Below are positions 17,086-25,329 of a DNA stretch of 62,168 nucleotides, piece after piece. The position numbers and the translations under genes are program-made. The DNA is from Dysgonamonadaceae bacterium (GTDB taxonomy: Bacteria > Bacteroidota > Bacteroidia > Bacteroidales > Azobacteroidaceae), in the NCBI GenBank assembly GCA_031272075.1, contig JAISUK010000048.1, positions 1-62,168 of the forward strand, in the 5' to 3' direction. Position 1 is the stretch's first letter, and every line of letters starts with the position of its first letter. A model generated the notes under the pieces. It saw only the letters and a program-made list of their open reading frames with translations. It searched no databases and was not told where the DNA came from.

Positions 17086-17497
17086 TCAACGCTTCCACCG
17101 CCAATTGATACGAACCCAGACCAAATCCTGCAATCACCCCTTTGCATGCCGCTGCCAGTAGAGATTGATGTCTGAACGATTCGCGCGCATATACATTGGA
17201 GATATGCACCTCGATGACAGGAGCGGCGACTGCTTTGATGGCATCGTGGATGGCGACCGAAGTATGCGTATAAGCGCCGGCGTTCAGGATGATTCCGTCG
17301 AAAGTCATCCCGGTTTCATGGATTTTATCAATAATTTCACCTTCGATATTGGATTGAAAATAAGAAAACCGGATAGTTGGGTATTGTGTAGCCAACTGTG
17401 AAAAATATTCCTCAAAAGAGAAATTCCCGTATATTTCAGGCTCTCTGACACCTAGTAAATTGAGGTTGGGTCCGTTGATAATCTGGATTTGCATCAT
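17066..17497 (-). CDS. aroQ: 3-dehydroquinate dehydratase, type II
   Basis: It catalyses dehydration of 3-dehydroquinate to 3-dehydroshikimate in the shikimate pathway. The 143-residue protein matches the family length. It carries [18 protein letters not shown] (active-site loop with the catalytic tyrosine), [48 protein letters not shown] and GVIAGFG. The start may be either of two adjacent ATGs (17497 or 17494). It is divergent from xerD. The last residues, MKNEE, are written by the heptamer repeat. Confidence 0.95.
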   Translation of the reverse strand: MMQIQIINGPNLNLLGVREPEIYGNFSFEEYFSQLATQYPTIRFSYFQSNIEGEIIDKIHETGMTFDGIILNAGAYTHTSVAIHDAIKAVAAPVIEVHISNVYARESFRHQSLLAAACKGVIAGFGLGSYQLAVEALRMKNEE

Positions 17498-17660
17498 TGC
17501 TGTATTTGTTTTTATGATCGGTCGAATTACTCATGTCGGCATGATTCCGTCGCTTCTGCTTGCAAAACATGAATATTTCATGCTATCTTTGTTCTGCTGT
17601 TTGTTTTTTATGAACATACAGATTACAAAAATAGTCATTTATTCGGAAAAAACATCAATT

Positions 17661-18596
17661 ATGTTGATAAAGCGACAAAATGAATCGATCAGGGCGTCCT
17701 ATTATTCGCATCTGTTGCTGGAGAAATCGTTGTCGAAAAATTCAATAGCAGCCTATATGGATGATCTGGATAAGCTGTTGAATTACCTCGATTCAGTGAA
17801 TAAAGATCCAGAGGAGGCTGTCCTGGCGGATTTACAGCAATTCATTGTGGAACTGCATGAAATGGGGATACATGCACGGTCGCAAGCCCGAATTATTTCC
17901 GGAATCCGGTCGTTCTACCGATTTCTCATACTGGAAAACAAGATTCAACAAGACCCGACCGAATTGTTGGAATCGCCCAAGATCGGATTGAAACTGCCGG
18001 AAGTGCTGTCACTCGACGAAATCAACCGGCTGATCTCCGGTTTTGATTTGTCGGTACCCGAAAACAGACGGAACCGCGCCATCCTGGAGACGCTTTACAG
18101 TTGCGGACTGCGGGTGTCGGAACTGACGTCCTTGCGGTTTTCCGATCTCTACCTCGACGAAGGATTTATCAAAGTGGAAGGCAAAGGCAAAAAACAACGG
18201 CTGGTGCCCATCTCGCCGGTAGCGATCAAAGAGATCAAGAACTATCTGGACGACCGACGCGCCGTCACGGTCAAACGGGGGTTTGAAGATATTTTGTTTC
18301 TCAGCAAGCGAGGAACTTCGTTGTCGCGGATCATGATTTTCCACATCATCAAACAGCAGGCCGAAAAGGTCGGGATCAAAAAAAATATCAGCCCGCATAC
18401 GTTTCGCCATTCGTTTGCTACCCACCTGCTTGAAGGCGGAGCCAACTTGAGAGCGATACAACAAATGCTGGGGCACGAAAAAATTGCGACGACAGAAATC
18501 TATACGCATATCGACCGCGACTTCCTGCGCAGTGAGATTCTGGAACACCATCCGCGAAACAAACGGAACGAATCATCTACAGTTGAAAGTTCCTAA
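17661..18596 (+). CDS. xerD: Tyrosine recombinase XerD
   Basis: The chosen ATG at 17661 gives 311 residues, the normal XerD size. The longer frame from 17460 adds a hydrophobic leader overlapping aroQ and is unlikely. An N-terminal SAM-like core-binding domain spans residues 5-95. The catalytic set is visible: R151 (SCGLRVSEL), K175, H246 and R249 (HTFRHSFATHLLEGGA), H272 and nucleophile Y281 (LGHEKIATTEIYTH). XerC/XerD resolve chromosome dimers at dif. Nothing nearby suggests a mobile-element integrase. The stop codon lies inside the CCTAACC repeat. Confidence 0.9.
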   Translation: MLIKRQNESIRASYYSHLLLEKSLSKNSIAAYMDDLDKLLNYLDSVNKDPEEAVLADLQQFIVELHEMGIHARSQARIISGIRSFYRFLILENKIQQDPTELLESPKIGLKLPEVLSLDEINRLISGFDLSVPENRRNRAILETLYSCGLRVSELTSLRFSDLYLDEGFIKVEGKGKKQRLVPISPVAIKEIKNYLDDRRAVTVKRGFEDILFLSKRGTSLSRIMIFHIIKQQAEKVGIKKNISPHTFRHSFATHLLEGGANLRAIQQMLGHEKIATTEIYTHIDRDFLRSEILEHHPRNKRNESSTVESS

Positions 18597-18615
18597 CCCC
18601 TAACCCCTAACTCCT
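18592..18615. repeat. CCTAACC heptamer tandem repeat between xerD and nadK
   Basis: Three copies of CCTAACC or CCTAACT and a partial fourth fill the gap between the convergent genes. The repeat supplies the xerD stop codon (TAA 18594-18596) and abuts the nadK stop. A related repeat occurs at 57180-57238. Confidence 0.85.
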
Positions 18616-19502
18616 CAAAGCTTCCTGGCATCATTTCCCCACAGCAATTTCTGCCGGAGGGTCTCGTAAAAGGTATGGTTGAGGCGTTTCACGACGGGGA
18701 TGGTGAAATCAGCCTTGCTGATATCGAATTGCGCGCCGGAAGGCAAGACGAAAGAGCGACCGTCGAGTGCGACCAGGAAGTTCTGATTCCGGGTTTCCAC
18801 TTTCAGTGAGATGCGGGAATCTTCGGTAATCACCAATGGCCGCACATTCAGCGAATGGGGGGCGACCGGACTCAACACAAAATTGCCTGCCTGCGGGATG
18901 ATAATCGGCCCGTTGACACTCATGGAATAGGCCGTAGATCCGGTCGGGGTGGCGATCAACAGCCCGTCGGCGAGGTAAGTGTTCAGGTATTCGTCGTTGA
19001 TGTAGGCTTGGATCGTAATCATCGACGAAGTGTCGCGTTTCAATACCGCAATCTCGTTCAAAGCGAAATTCTCGCGCCCGAACAGATCGTAGTTGGCCGC
19101 GTCAATATGCAACAAACTCCGCTCTTCGATCCGGTAACGATGTTCGGCAAACACCTCATCGAAAGTGGCTTCGATGTCTTCCGGATTGATTTCCGCCAGG
19201 AACCCCAATCGTCCGATGTTGATGCCCAGGATGGGGATGTGTTTCCGTCCGAGGAGGGTGGCAGTGCGGAGGAACGTGCCGTCGCCCCCCAAACTGAGGG
19301 CGATGTCCAACCGGTAATCGGCATTTTCATTGATTAAACGTTTTACTTCGGGATAAAAACGATATTCTTCCGCCAGAAAATCATAGAAATGGCTCTCGAC
19401 GTAGATCTCCGAATTGTATAGTTGCAACTGTCGGAATGTCCGTTTGATGAGTTCCGATTTATTTGAATGATAAATATTTCCGAATATTCCAACTTTGACC
19501 AT
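18615..19502 (-). CDS. nadK: NAD kinase
   Basis: It phosphorylates NAD to NADP using ATP or polyphosphate in the cytoplasm. The 295-residue protein has the kinase motif GGDGT at residues 72-76 (SLGGDGTFLRTATLLG), GINIGRLGFLAEI, the NE motif in FALNEIAVLKRD, and the conserved DGLLIATPTGSTAYSMSVNGP. Length and motif order are normal. It is convergent with xerD. Confidence 0.95.
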   Translation of the reverse strand: MVKVGIFGNIYHSNKSELIKRTFRQLQLYNSEIYVESHFYDFLAEEYRFYPEVKRLINENADYRLDIALSLGGDGTFLRTATLLGRKHIPILGINIGRLGFLAEINPEDIEATFDEVFAEHRYRIEERSLLHIDAANYDLFGRENFALNEIAVLKRDTSSMITIQAYINDEYLNTYLADGLLIATPTGSTAYSMSVNGPIIIPQAGNFVLSPVAPHSLNVRPLVITEDSRISLKVETRNQNFLVALDGRSFVLPSGAQFDISKADFTIPVVKRLNHTFYETLRQKLLWGNDARKL

Positions 19503-19650
19503 GGGTATTCACGCTTTTCTCAGATAATCAGTTTTCACCATCAGGATGGTGTCTATCGGTTTACAAAATTATATAAATATTTACAATTACAAAACGTTTG
19601 AACTAAAAATAACGCGGATCTTTGTATTTTCTATAAAAACTTTAAGATTG

Positions 19651-19682
19651 TTGTGATTATTCATACAAATTCCTTACTTTTG
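19651..19682 (+). promoter_or_regulatory. Promoter of the exbB-exbD-tonB operon
   Basis: TTG at 19651-19653, then 21 bp, then TACTTTTG at 19675-19682 matches the Bacteroidetes -33/-7 pattern, about 75 bp before the exbB start in an otherwise gene-free stretch. Confidence 0.65.
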
Positions 19683-19757
19683 CATGGCTATCTTTATTAA
19701 GACGGCAATGCTAAGTACATAAATTATTAAAATAACCCTATAAAATAGACTAATTGT

Positions 19758-20468
19758 ATGATGAATTTATTGCTTTTTATTCAGGAAGGCGCGTCGCAAA
19801 TTGTTCAACAAATGCCCGAACTCACATCCCCGGAAGCGGCGGAGGTGAAACTCAACATCCTGGAATTGGCAGCCAAAGGCGGTATTATCATGTATCCGAT
19901 TTACCTGTTGCTTTTTATCTCCATCGCCATCTTCATTGAACGGGCGCTGGTGATACGGAAAGCAGGGAAAGAAGATTTTACTTTCATGAACAGAATCAAG
20001 GATTATATCCACGAAGGTAAAATCGATTCGGCTATCAACCTGTGCCGAAATACCAATACGCCGTACGCCAGAATGATAGAAAAGGGCATTTCTCGCCTGG
20101 GAAGGCCGATGAACGATATCCTGGTAGCGATAGAAAATATCGGAAATATTGAAGTCGCCAAATTGGAAAAAGGGTTTACATGGGTGATGACTACCGCAGG
20201 AGCCGCCCCAATGCTTGGATTCCTCGGTACGGTAACCGGCATGGTGCGTGCATTTTTCGATATGGCAAATGCAGGTACGAATGTGGATATCACCTTGCTG
20301 TCGTCGGGCATTTACGAAGCCTTGGTGACGACCGTCGCCGGACTGATTGTGGGTATCATCGCCTTGTTTGCCTACAATTATCTCAATGCCCAAGTCAATG
20401 GCGTCGTTACGAAGATGGAAACACGTTCGATGGAATTTATGGATTTGTTGAATGAACCGACCAATTAA
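19758..20468 (+). CDS. exbB: MotA/TolQ/ExbB proton-channel family protein
   Basis: The 236-residue inner-membrane protein has a hydrophobic segment at about residues 38-55 (GGIIMYPIYLLLFISIAIFI) and the ExbB-type paired helices around TAGAAPMLGFLGTVTGMVRAF and the later IYEALVTTVAGLIVGIIALFAYNYL. It forms the proton channel that energises TonB with ExbD. exbD starts 5 bp downstream. The operon is the likely energy source for TonB-dependent receptors such as the SusC at 1303, although other copies may exist in the genome. Confidence 0.92.
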   Translation: MMNLLLFIQEGASQIVQQMPELTSPEAAEVKLNILELAAKGGIIMYPIYLLLFISIAIFIERALVIRKAGKEDFTFMNRIKDYIHEGKIDSAINLCRNTNTPYARMIEKGISRLGRPMNDILVAIENIGNIEVAKLEKGFTWVMTTAGAAPMLGFLGTVTGMVRAFFDMANAGTNVDITLLSSGIYEALVTTVAGLIVGIIALFAYNYLNAQVNGVVTKMETRSMEFMDLLNEPTN

Positions 20469-20473
20469 TTGCA

Positions 20474-20881
20474 ATGGCTCTCAAGAAAAGAAAAAAGACG
20501 ATCTCTGAATTTAGCATGGCTTCCATGACGGATATGATCTTCTTGTTGCTGATATTCTTCATGATCACTTCTACCGTTGTGGTCCCGAATGCCATCAAAG
20601 TGATCCTTCCGCAAAGTCAGCAACAGACGAAAGCCAAACCCCTGACACGGGTGACGATCGATTCGGATCTGAATTATTATGTCGCTTTCGGCAAACAAAA
20701 AGAAAAGCAGGTCGCTTTCGACGATATCACCCCGTTCCTTCAGGATTGTTATGCCAAAGACCCCGAAGTCTACGTGGCGCTTTATGCAGACGAGACGATT
20801 CCTTACAAAGAAGTCGTGAAAGTATTGGATATCGCCAATAAGAATAATTTCAAAATGATATTGGTTACGCGGTCAAAATAG
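20474..20881 (+). CDS. exbD: ExbD/TolR biopolymer transport protein
   Basis: This 135-residue protein has a short cytoplasmic N-terminus (EFSMASMTDMIFLLLIFFMI), with the family-conserved aspartate at the start of the single transmembrane helix. A periplasmic domain follows, with VTIDSDLNYYVAFGKQ and VYVALYADETIPYKEVVKVLD. The aspartate is the residue expected to carry protons through the ExbB channel. The gene ends immediately before the TonB gene (stop TAG 20879-20881, next ATG 20882). Confidence 0.92.
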   Translation: MALKKRKKTISEFSMASMTDMIFLLLIFFMITSTVVVPNAIKVILPQSQQQTKAKPLTRVTIDSDLNYYVAFGKQKEKQVAFDDITPFLQDCYAKDPEVYVALYADETIPYKEVVKVLDIANKNNFKMILVTRSK

Positions 20882-21667
20882 ATGAAGGTTACTAAAGAAG
20901 AAGTTTTCGGATATACGGGTTCTGCAATTGTTTGTTTGCTGCTCCTGTTGTTGCTCTCGGTGATCGTCCTGCGGACAGAAGTCTTGCAGGCAGAGGAAGG
21001 CATATTGGTGAATTTCGGAAACGTGGATCTGGCTGCCGGAACTTTTGAACCAAGATCGCAGCAAGCAGACATCCCGGAGATTGCTTCGGAAGCATCGTCG
21101 CCGGCCGTACAACCGCAAACGAACGAGCCGGTGCTGACGCAGGATACGGAAGAATCGGTGGCGATCGCCGCTGCCGAAAAAGCCCGCAAAGAGCAGGAGG
21201 CGCGGATAGCGCAGGAAAAACAACGCCAGCTGGAAGAACAGCGCCGCCGCGAGGCCATCAATCAGCAGGTGGCGGGGGCTTTCAATAACGCATCGTCTGC
21301 GACAGCCAACCAGGGGACGGCCGCTTCCGGCGTCGGTAACCAGGGAAGCCCGCAGGGGAGCCCCGATTCGAATGTCTACGCCGATGGCAGCGGATACGGA
21401 GAATTTTCTTTGACCGGACGCACTTTGGGATCGGGCGGTTTGCCGAAACCGGCATACTCCGTTCAGGATGAAGGCAAAATTGTCGTCAATATCACTGTCG
21501 ATCCGAAAGGAAATGTCATCTTGGCGGAAATAGGAAAAGGAACGAATATCGATAATGCTTCCCTGCGTAAGTCTGCACTGGAAGCAGCCAGGAAAACCAA
21601 GTTCAATGCGATATCCGGCAGCAACAATCAGTCGGGAACGATTACCTATAAGTATAAATTGAATTAA
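20882..21667 (+). CDS. TonB-family energy transducer
   Basis: The 261-residue protein has an N-terminal membrane anchor (about residues 13-31). A long charged and coiled linker rich in Glu, Ala and Arg follows (EKARKEQEARIAQEKQRQLE), then a Gly/Ser/Gln spacer. The C-terminal TonB domain runs from about 185 to the end (KPAYSVQDEGKIVVNITVDPKGNV ... SLRKSALEAARKTKF). It transmits the ExbB/ExbD motion to outer-membrane receptors. The linker is not the proline-rich type of E. coli TonB and looks more like TolA, which is common in Bacteroidetes. Confidence 0.88.
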   Translation: MKVTKEEVFGYTGSAIVCLLLLLLLSVIVLRTEVLQAEEGILVNFGNVDLAAGTFEPRSQQADIPEIASEASSPAVQPQTNEPVLTQDTEESVAIAAAEKARKEQEARIAQEKQRQLEEQRRREAINQQVAGAFNNASSATANQGTAASGVGNQGSPQGSPDSNVYADGSGYGEFSLTGRTLGSGGLPKPAYSVQDEGKIVVNITVDPKGNVILAEIGKGTNIDNASLRKSALEAARKTKFNAISGSNNQSGTITYKYKLN

Positions 21668-21689
21668 ATCATATAATAACGATCATACC

Positions 21690-22238
21690 ATGAACAAAGT
21701 ATTTTTATTTTTGGCGACCGGTTTTGAAGAAACCGAAGCGATTGTGGTCATCGACATCCTTCGCAGGGGAGGATTGGAAGTGCAGGTTGTGTCTGTCGCC
21801 GACGACATCGCGGTGACCGGCGCTCACGGGATCACCGTTGAAGCCGACGTCTTGTTCGACAAGGCGGATTTTTCCTCCGGGAAAATGCTCGTACTGCCGG
21901 GAGGCATGCCCGGCGCCGCTCATCTCAATGAGCATGCAGGGTTGCGGAATCTGTTGTCGACCTATTATCAGTCCGGTAAAAAAATCGCTGCTATCTGTGC
22001 TGCGCCGCTGGTGCTGGGCGGATTGGGAATCTTAAAAGGGAAGAAAGCGACGTGCTATCCGGGTTACGAATCGTATCTGACGGGCGCGGTCGTTACCGGA
22101 AATCCGGTAGAGGTGGCCGACACGGTTGTTACGGGCATCGGTCCCGGATTTGTGTGCGAATTTGGACTGACCCTGCTTGGCGAATTGGCGGGGAAAGCGC
22201 AAGCGGATGAAGTGGCGAAACAATTTTTGTTAAAATAA
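21690..22238 (+). CDS. DJ-1/PfpI family protein (YajL-like)
   Basis: The 182-residue protein has the DJ-1 fold markers: an early glutamate (E15 in GFEETEAIVVIDILRRGG), LVLPGGMPGAAHL, and the nucleophile-elbow cysteine C103 in IAAICAAPLVLG. Members act as protein and nucleotide deglycases, chaperones or oxidative-stress proteins; the exact activity cannot be told from sequence. It follows the TonB gene by 22 bp and may share its transcript. Confidence 0.9.
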   Translation: MNKVFLFLATGFEETEAIVVIDILRRGGLEVQVVSVADDIAVTGAHGITVEADVLFDKADFSSGKMLVLPGGMPGAAHLNEHAGLRNLLSTYYQSGKKIAAICAAPLVLGGLGILKGKKATCYPGYESYLTGAVVTGNPVEVADTVVTGIGPGFVCEFGLTLLGELAGKAQADEVAKQFLLK

Positions 22239-22267
22239 CGTTCCTGCCTGCAGGACAATAAAAAAGC

Positions 22268-23851
22268 ATGGTTTTGTATCAGAAAAAGCAAAGTAGATCT
22301 TCCAGCAAAAACAACGGATCCGGAAAGAAGCATGTATTTCTAATTATTCTTGGATTGGCAACGGGCATCGTGCTGTCGTTGTCGCTCTATCAGTCGTCGG
22401 TTTATTTTTCATCCGATCATTCCTGCACCATCTGTCATGTGCACCCGCATGTGGTAGATCAGTGGAAACTGTCGACCCATGTCAATAATGAAAGCGGAAC
22501 GCGCGTCCATTGCGTCGCTTGCCATTTGCCTCCGCAACACGATACCTGGGCGTATTATACTGCGAAATTGAAACTGGGCGTTCACGATTTATGGAATTAT
22601 TTATTGAAAGACAGCGCCGATTTCGATTGGGAAAGTAAATCGCAATTGGAATATGCCGTCAAATTTATCCCAAACGAATCTTGTAAGGAATGTCATACGA
22701 ATTTGTTTCCGCCACACATTACGGACGATGGCATTACCGCTCACTTATATTACGAAGAAAACGAAAAGAAATTAGACCTGCAATGCATCAGTTGCCACCT
22801 GGATGTCGGGCATCACAATCCCAATTACCAACATGCTAAAATGTCGGGAATCCCCGGCCAGGCATCGCGGACAATCGATACGAGCGCGTATTTCAAGGCT
22901 CCGACAGAGGTCGTCGCATTCGCTGATTTTACGGAACACATCCCCGGCACGATGGATTCTATATCCATGAAAGCGATACCCGGAGGCGCTTTCCGGATGG
23001 GAAGCACAGACAAGGAACCGTTCCATCAACCGGACGAAGCGCCGGTGCATACCGTCACGCTCGACCCGTTCTTTATGGCGGAAGTCGAAGTGACCTGGGA
23101 TCAGTATTGGGCATTCTATTCCGAAACCATGTCGGAAGGACGTACCGCCCCCGAAATGATCTATGAAAACAACAGCCGTCCGGATGTGGATGCCGTTTCC
23201 GGTCCGACACCGCCGTACGGATTTCCCGATCAGGGATGGGGCGGCGGCACCCGTCCTGCAATCACGATGACACATTACGCGGCGGAGACTTTCTGTCTTT
23301 GGCTGTCGAAAAAAACAGGTAAACATTACCGTTTGCCGACGGAGGCCGAGTGGGAATATGCCGCACGTGGCGGCAGCGAAACAGCCTATTTCTTCAAAGG
23401 AAATCCGAAAGATTTCTCCAACGAAGGTTTCTTTCGCTCGTTTTTCAAAGCCAAAACGGACAGCATCGCCGATTATGTCATTTATATCAACAACAGTAAA
23501 AACAGGACACAAGAGCCTGCAATGGTCGCTGCAAATCCTTTCGGACTGAAAAATATGCTGGGAAATGTGATGGAATATTGTGCGGATAAATACGATCCGA
23601 AGGCTTATTCCATTGTTGAAGACGGCGTTGCAAATCCATTGGTGACAACTGGCGAAGAATATGTGGTCCGTGGAGGAAATTATACCTCCGACGCCGCTGA
23701 TGTCCGCTGTGCGGCGCGCGCCTGTACGCAACATGCCGCCTGGCTGAAGACAGATCCCCAACAACCCAAGAGCATCTGGTGGTATTCGGATATCCGCGGA
23801 ATCGGCTTCCGCGTGGTGTGCGATACGAGTTGTATAAGATTGAAGGATTGA
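22268..23851 (+). CDS. Tetraheme NapC/NirT-like cytochrome fused to a SUMF1 (FGE-sulfatase) domain
   Basis: This 527-residue protein has an N-terminal membrane anchor (residues 23-43) and four c-type heme motifs: CTICH 53-57, CVACH 82-86, CKECH 139-143 and CISCH 173-177. This is the layout of membrane-anchored NapC/NirT/NrfH quinol dehydrogenases. From about residue 235 it becomes a SUMF1/EgtB/PvdO domain (PGGAFRMGS, EVTWDQYWAF, YRLPTEAEWEYAARGG, NMLGNVMEYCADKYD, VVRGGNY, FRVVCD). The two copper-binding catalytic cysteines of formylglycine-generating enzymes appear to be absent (NYTSDAADVRCAARA), so formylglycine formation is unlikely. It probably acts on the periplasmic side. Its C-terminus is encoded by an octamer repeat. 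Confidence 0.85.
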   Translation: MVLYQKKQSRSSSKNNGSGKKHVFLIILGLATGIVLSLSLYQSSVYFSSDHSCTICHVHPHVVDQWKLSTHVNNESGTRVHCVACHLPPQHDTWAYYTAKLKLGVHDLWNYLLKDSADFDWESKSQLEYAVKFIPNESCKECHTNLFPPHITDDGITAHLYYEENEKKLDLQCISCHLDVGHHNPNYQHAKMSGIPGQASRTIDTSAYFKAPTEVVAFADFTEHIPGTMDSISMKAIPGGAFRMGSTDKEPFHQPDEAPVHTVTLDPFFMAEVEVTWDQYWAFYSETMSEGRTAPEMIYENNSRPDVDAVSGPTPPYGFPDQGWGGGTRPAITMTHYAAETFCLWLSKKTGKHYRLPTEAEWEYAARGGSETAYFFKGNPKDFSNEGFFRSFFKAKTDSIADYVIYINNSKNRTQEPAMVAANPFGLKNMLGNVMEYCADKYDPKAYSIVEDGVANPLVTTGEEYVVRGGNYTSDAADVRCAARACTQHAAWLKTDPQQPKSIWWYSDIRGIGFRVVCDTSCIRLKD

Positions 23852-23878
23852 GGGATTGAAGGATTGAAGGATTGAAGG
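23839..23878. repeat. Octanucleotide tandem repeat at the end of the cytochrome-SUMF1 gene
   Basis: Five copies of ATTGAAGG (one as ATTGAGGG) span the last codons, the TGA stop (23849-23851) and the downstream 27 bp. The unit is not a multiple of three, so copy-number changes would alter the C-terminal tail. Confidence 0.85.
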
Positions 23879-23921
23879 TAAAAAAACAATATAAATTTAT
23901 TAAATATTAATATTATCATTT

Positions 23922-25298
23922 ATGGAAAACAGATTTAGTAGGAGAAGTTTCTTGAAAAATTCCGCATTGATCGGTGTGACGACTGCGGTAGGAAGTGCGG
24001 GAGTCGCATCGACTTTCACTTCATGTGGCGATAAATCTTCATCGTCGAAATTGGTGCCGTTGAAAGCGCCGGGCAGTTATTATCTTCCCCAATTGCCGGA
24101 TAAGGCCATCGAAGGCCGTGAGCTGAAAGCAGGACTCATCGGTTGCGGCGGAAGAGGAAAGGACGCAGCGGAAAATTTCCTGGATGCGGCCGACGGTGTG
24201 ACGATTACGGCTTTGTGCGATGTGTTTCAGGAAAGAGTGTACGGTTTCCGTAACAAATTGAAAGAAGAAAAAGGAGTAGATATTCCGGAATCGAACTGCT
24301 TTGTCGGTCTCGATGCCTACAAGCAAGTCATCGATTCGGGCGTGGATGTAGTGATTGTCGCTACGCCGCCGTTTTTCCGTCCGGAACATTTCCGTTATGC
24401 AGTAGAAAAAGGAGTGCACGCCTTCTTGGAAAAACCGATTTGTGTGGATTCGGCGGGTTATCGGACAATTATGGCGGCCGCTAAACAGGCGGAAGCTAAA
24501 AATCTTTGCGTAGTGACCGGCACCCAGCGTCATCACCAACGCAACTATGTAGAATCGTACAAGAAGATTATGGAAGGATACATCGGAGAAATCACCGGCG
24601 GAATCGTCTACTGGAATCAAAACATGTTGTGGTACAAAAATCGCGAAAAAGGATGGGGCGAAGGCGAATGGATGATCAAAGATTGGGTCAACTGGAAATG
24701 GTTGTCCGGCGACCATATCGTGGAACAACACGTGCACAATATCGACGTGTTTACCTGGTTTAGCGGACTGCGTCCGGAAAAAGCCGTCGGATTCGGATCG
24801 CGTCAGCGACGCATTACAGGCGATCAGTTCGATAATTTCAGCGTAGATTTTGTCATGGAAAACGGTATCCATCTTCACAGTATGTGCCGCCAGATCAATG
24901 GCTGCACTGCGAACGTCAGCGAATTTGTGCAAGGCACCAAAGGTAGCTGGACGAGCATGGGCGGCCACCGGATTACCGATTTGGCAGGCAATGTCGTCTG
25001 GGAATATGACCAGGAAGCGGAAAAACAACAATATGCGCAAATCAATCCGTATGTCCTCGAACATGTGAACTGGATTTCACATATCCGCTCTCAAAAACCG
25101 ATTATGCAAGCAGCGGAAACCGCACTCTCCTGCATGGCGGCGATCATGGGTCGTGAATCGGCTTACTCCGGAAAGGAAACCAATTGGAGCGAGATGACTG
25201 CGGCTCAGTTGGATTATACTCCCAAAGACTTGAGCCTGGGCAAAATGGACATCAGCGGATTTACAGTTCCGGTTCCCGGAATAGAAATCAGTAAATAA
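23922..25298 (+). CDS. Tat-exported Gfo/Idh/MocA family oxidoreductase (lipoprotein)
   Basis: The 458-residue protein begins with a twin-arginine signal (SRRSFLK, arginines 7-8) ending in a lipoprotein-type cysteine at residue 35 (TFTSCGDKS). A Rossmann dinucleotide-binding motif (LIGCGGRGKDAAENF, about 72-86) and the family EKP motif at 170-172 follow, then the C-terminal substrate domain with GDHIVEQHVHNIDVFTWF. Such proteins are exported already folded with tightly bound NAD(P) and act on sugars; some Tat-type relatives are GH109 glycosidases. The next gene is a Tat-exported sugar isomerase-like protein 31 bp downstream, so a joint sugar-converting role is likely. Confidence 0.88.
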   Translation: MENRFSRRSFLKNSALIGVTTAVGSAGVASTFTSCGDKSSSSKLVPLKAPGSYYLPQLPDKAIEGRELKAGLIGCGGRGKDAAENFLDAADGVTITALCDVFQERVYGFRNKLKEEKGVDIPESNCFVGLDAYKQVIDSGVDVVIVATPPFFRPEHFRYAVEKGVHAFLEKPICVDSAGYRTIMAAAKQAEAKNLCVVTGTQRHHQRNYVESYKKIMEGYIGEITGGIVYWNQNMLWYKNREKGWGEGEWMIKDWVNWKWLSGDHIVEQHVHNIDVFTWFSGLRPEKAVGFGSRQRRITGDQFDNFSVDFVMENGIHLHSMCRQINGCTANVSEFVQGTKGSWTSMGGHRITDLAGNVVWEYDQEAEKQQYAQINPYVLEHVNWISHIRSQKPIMQAAETALSCMAAIMGRESAYSGKETNWSEMTAAQLDYTPKDLSLGKMDISGFTVPVPGIEISK

Positions 25299-25329
25299 TT
25301 CCGAAAATTCATCTAATTCATCAAAAACG

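Noticed and set aside
17460-17660. 67-residue N-terminal extension of XerD
   Set aside because: It overlaps aroQ and is hydrophobic and non-conserved; the start at 17661 gives the normal XerD length.
17661-18596. Mobile-element integrase and attachment site
   Set aside because: The recombinase has XerD length and housekeeping neighbours, and no element boundaries or tRNA target are near.
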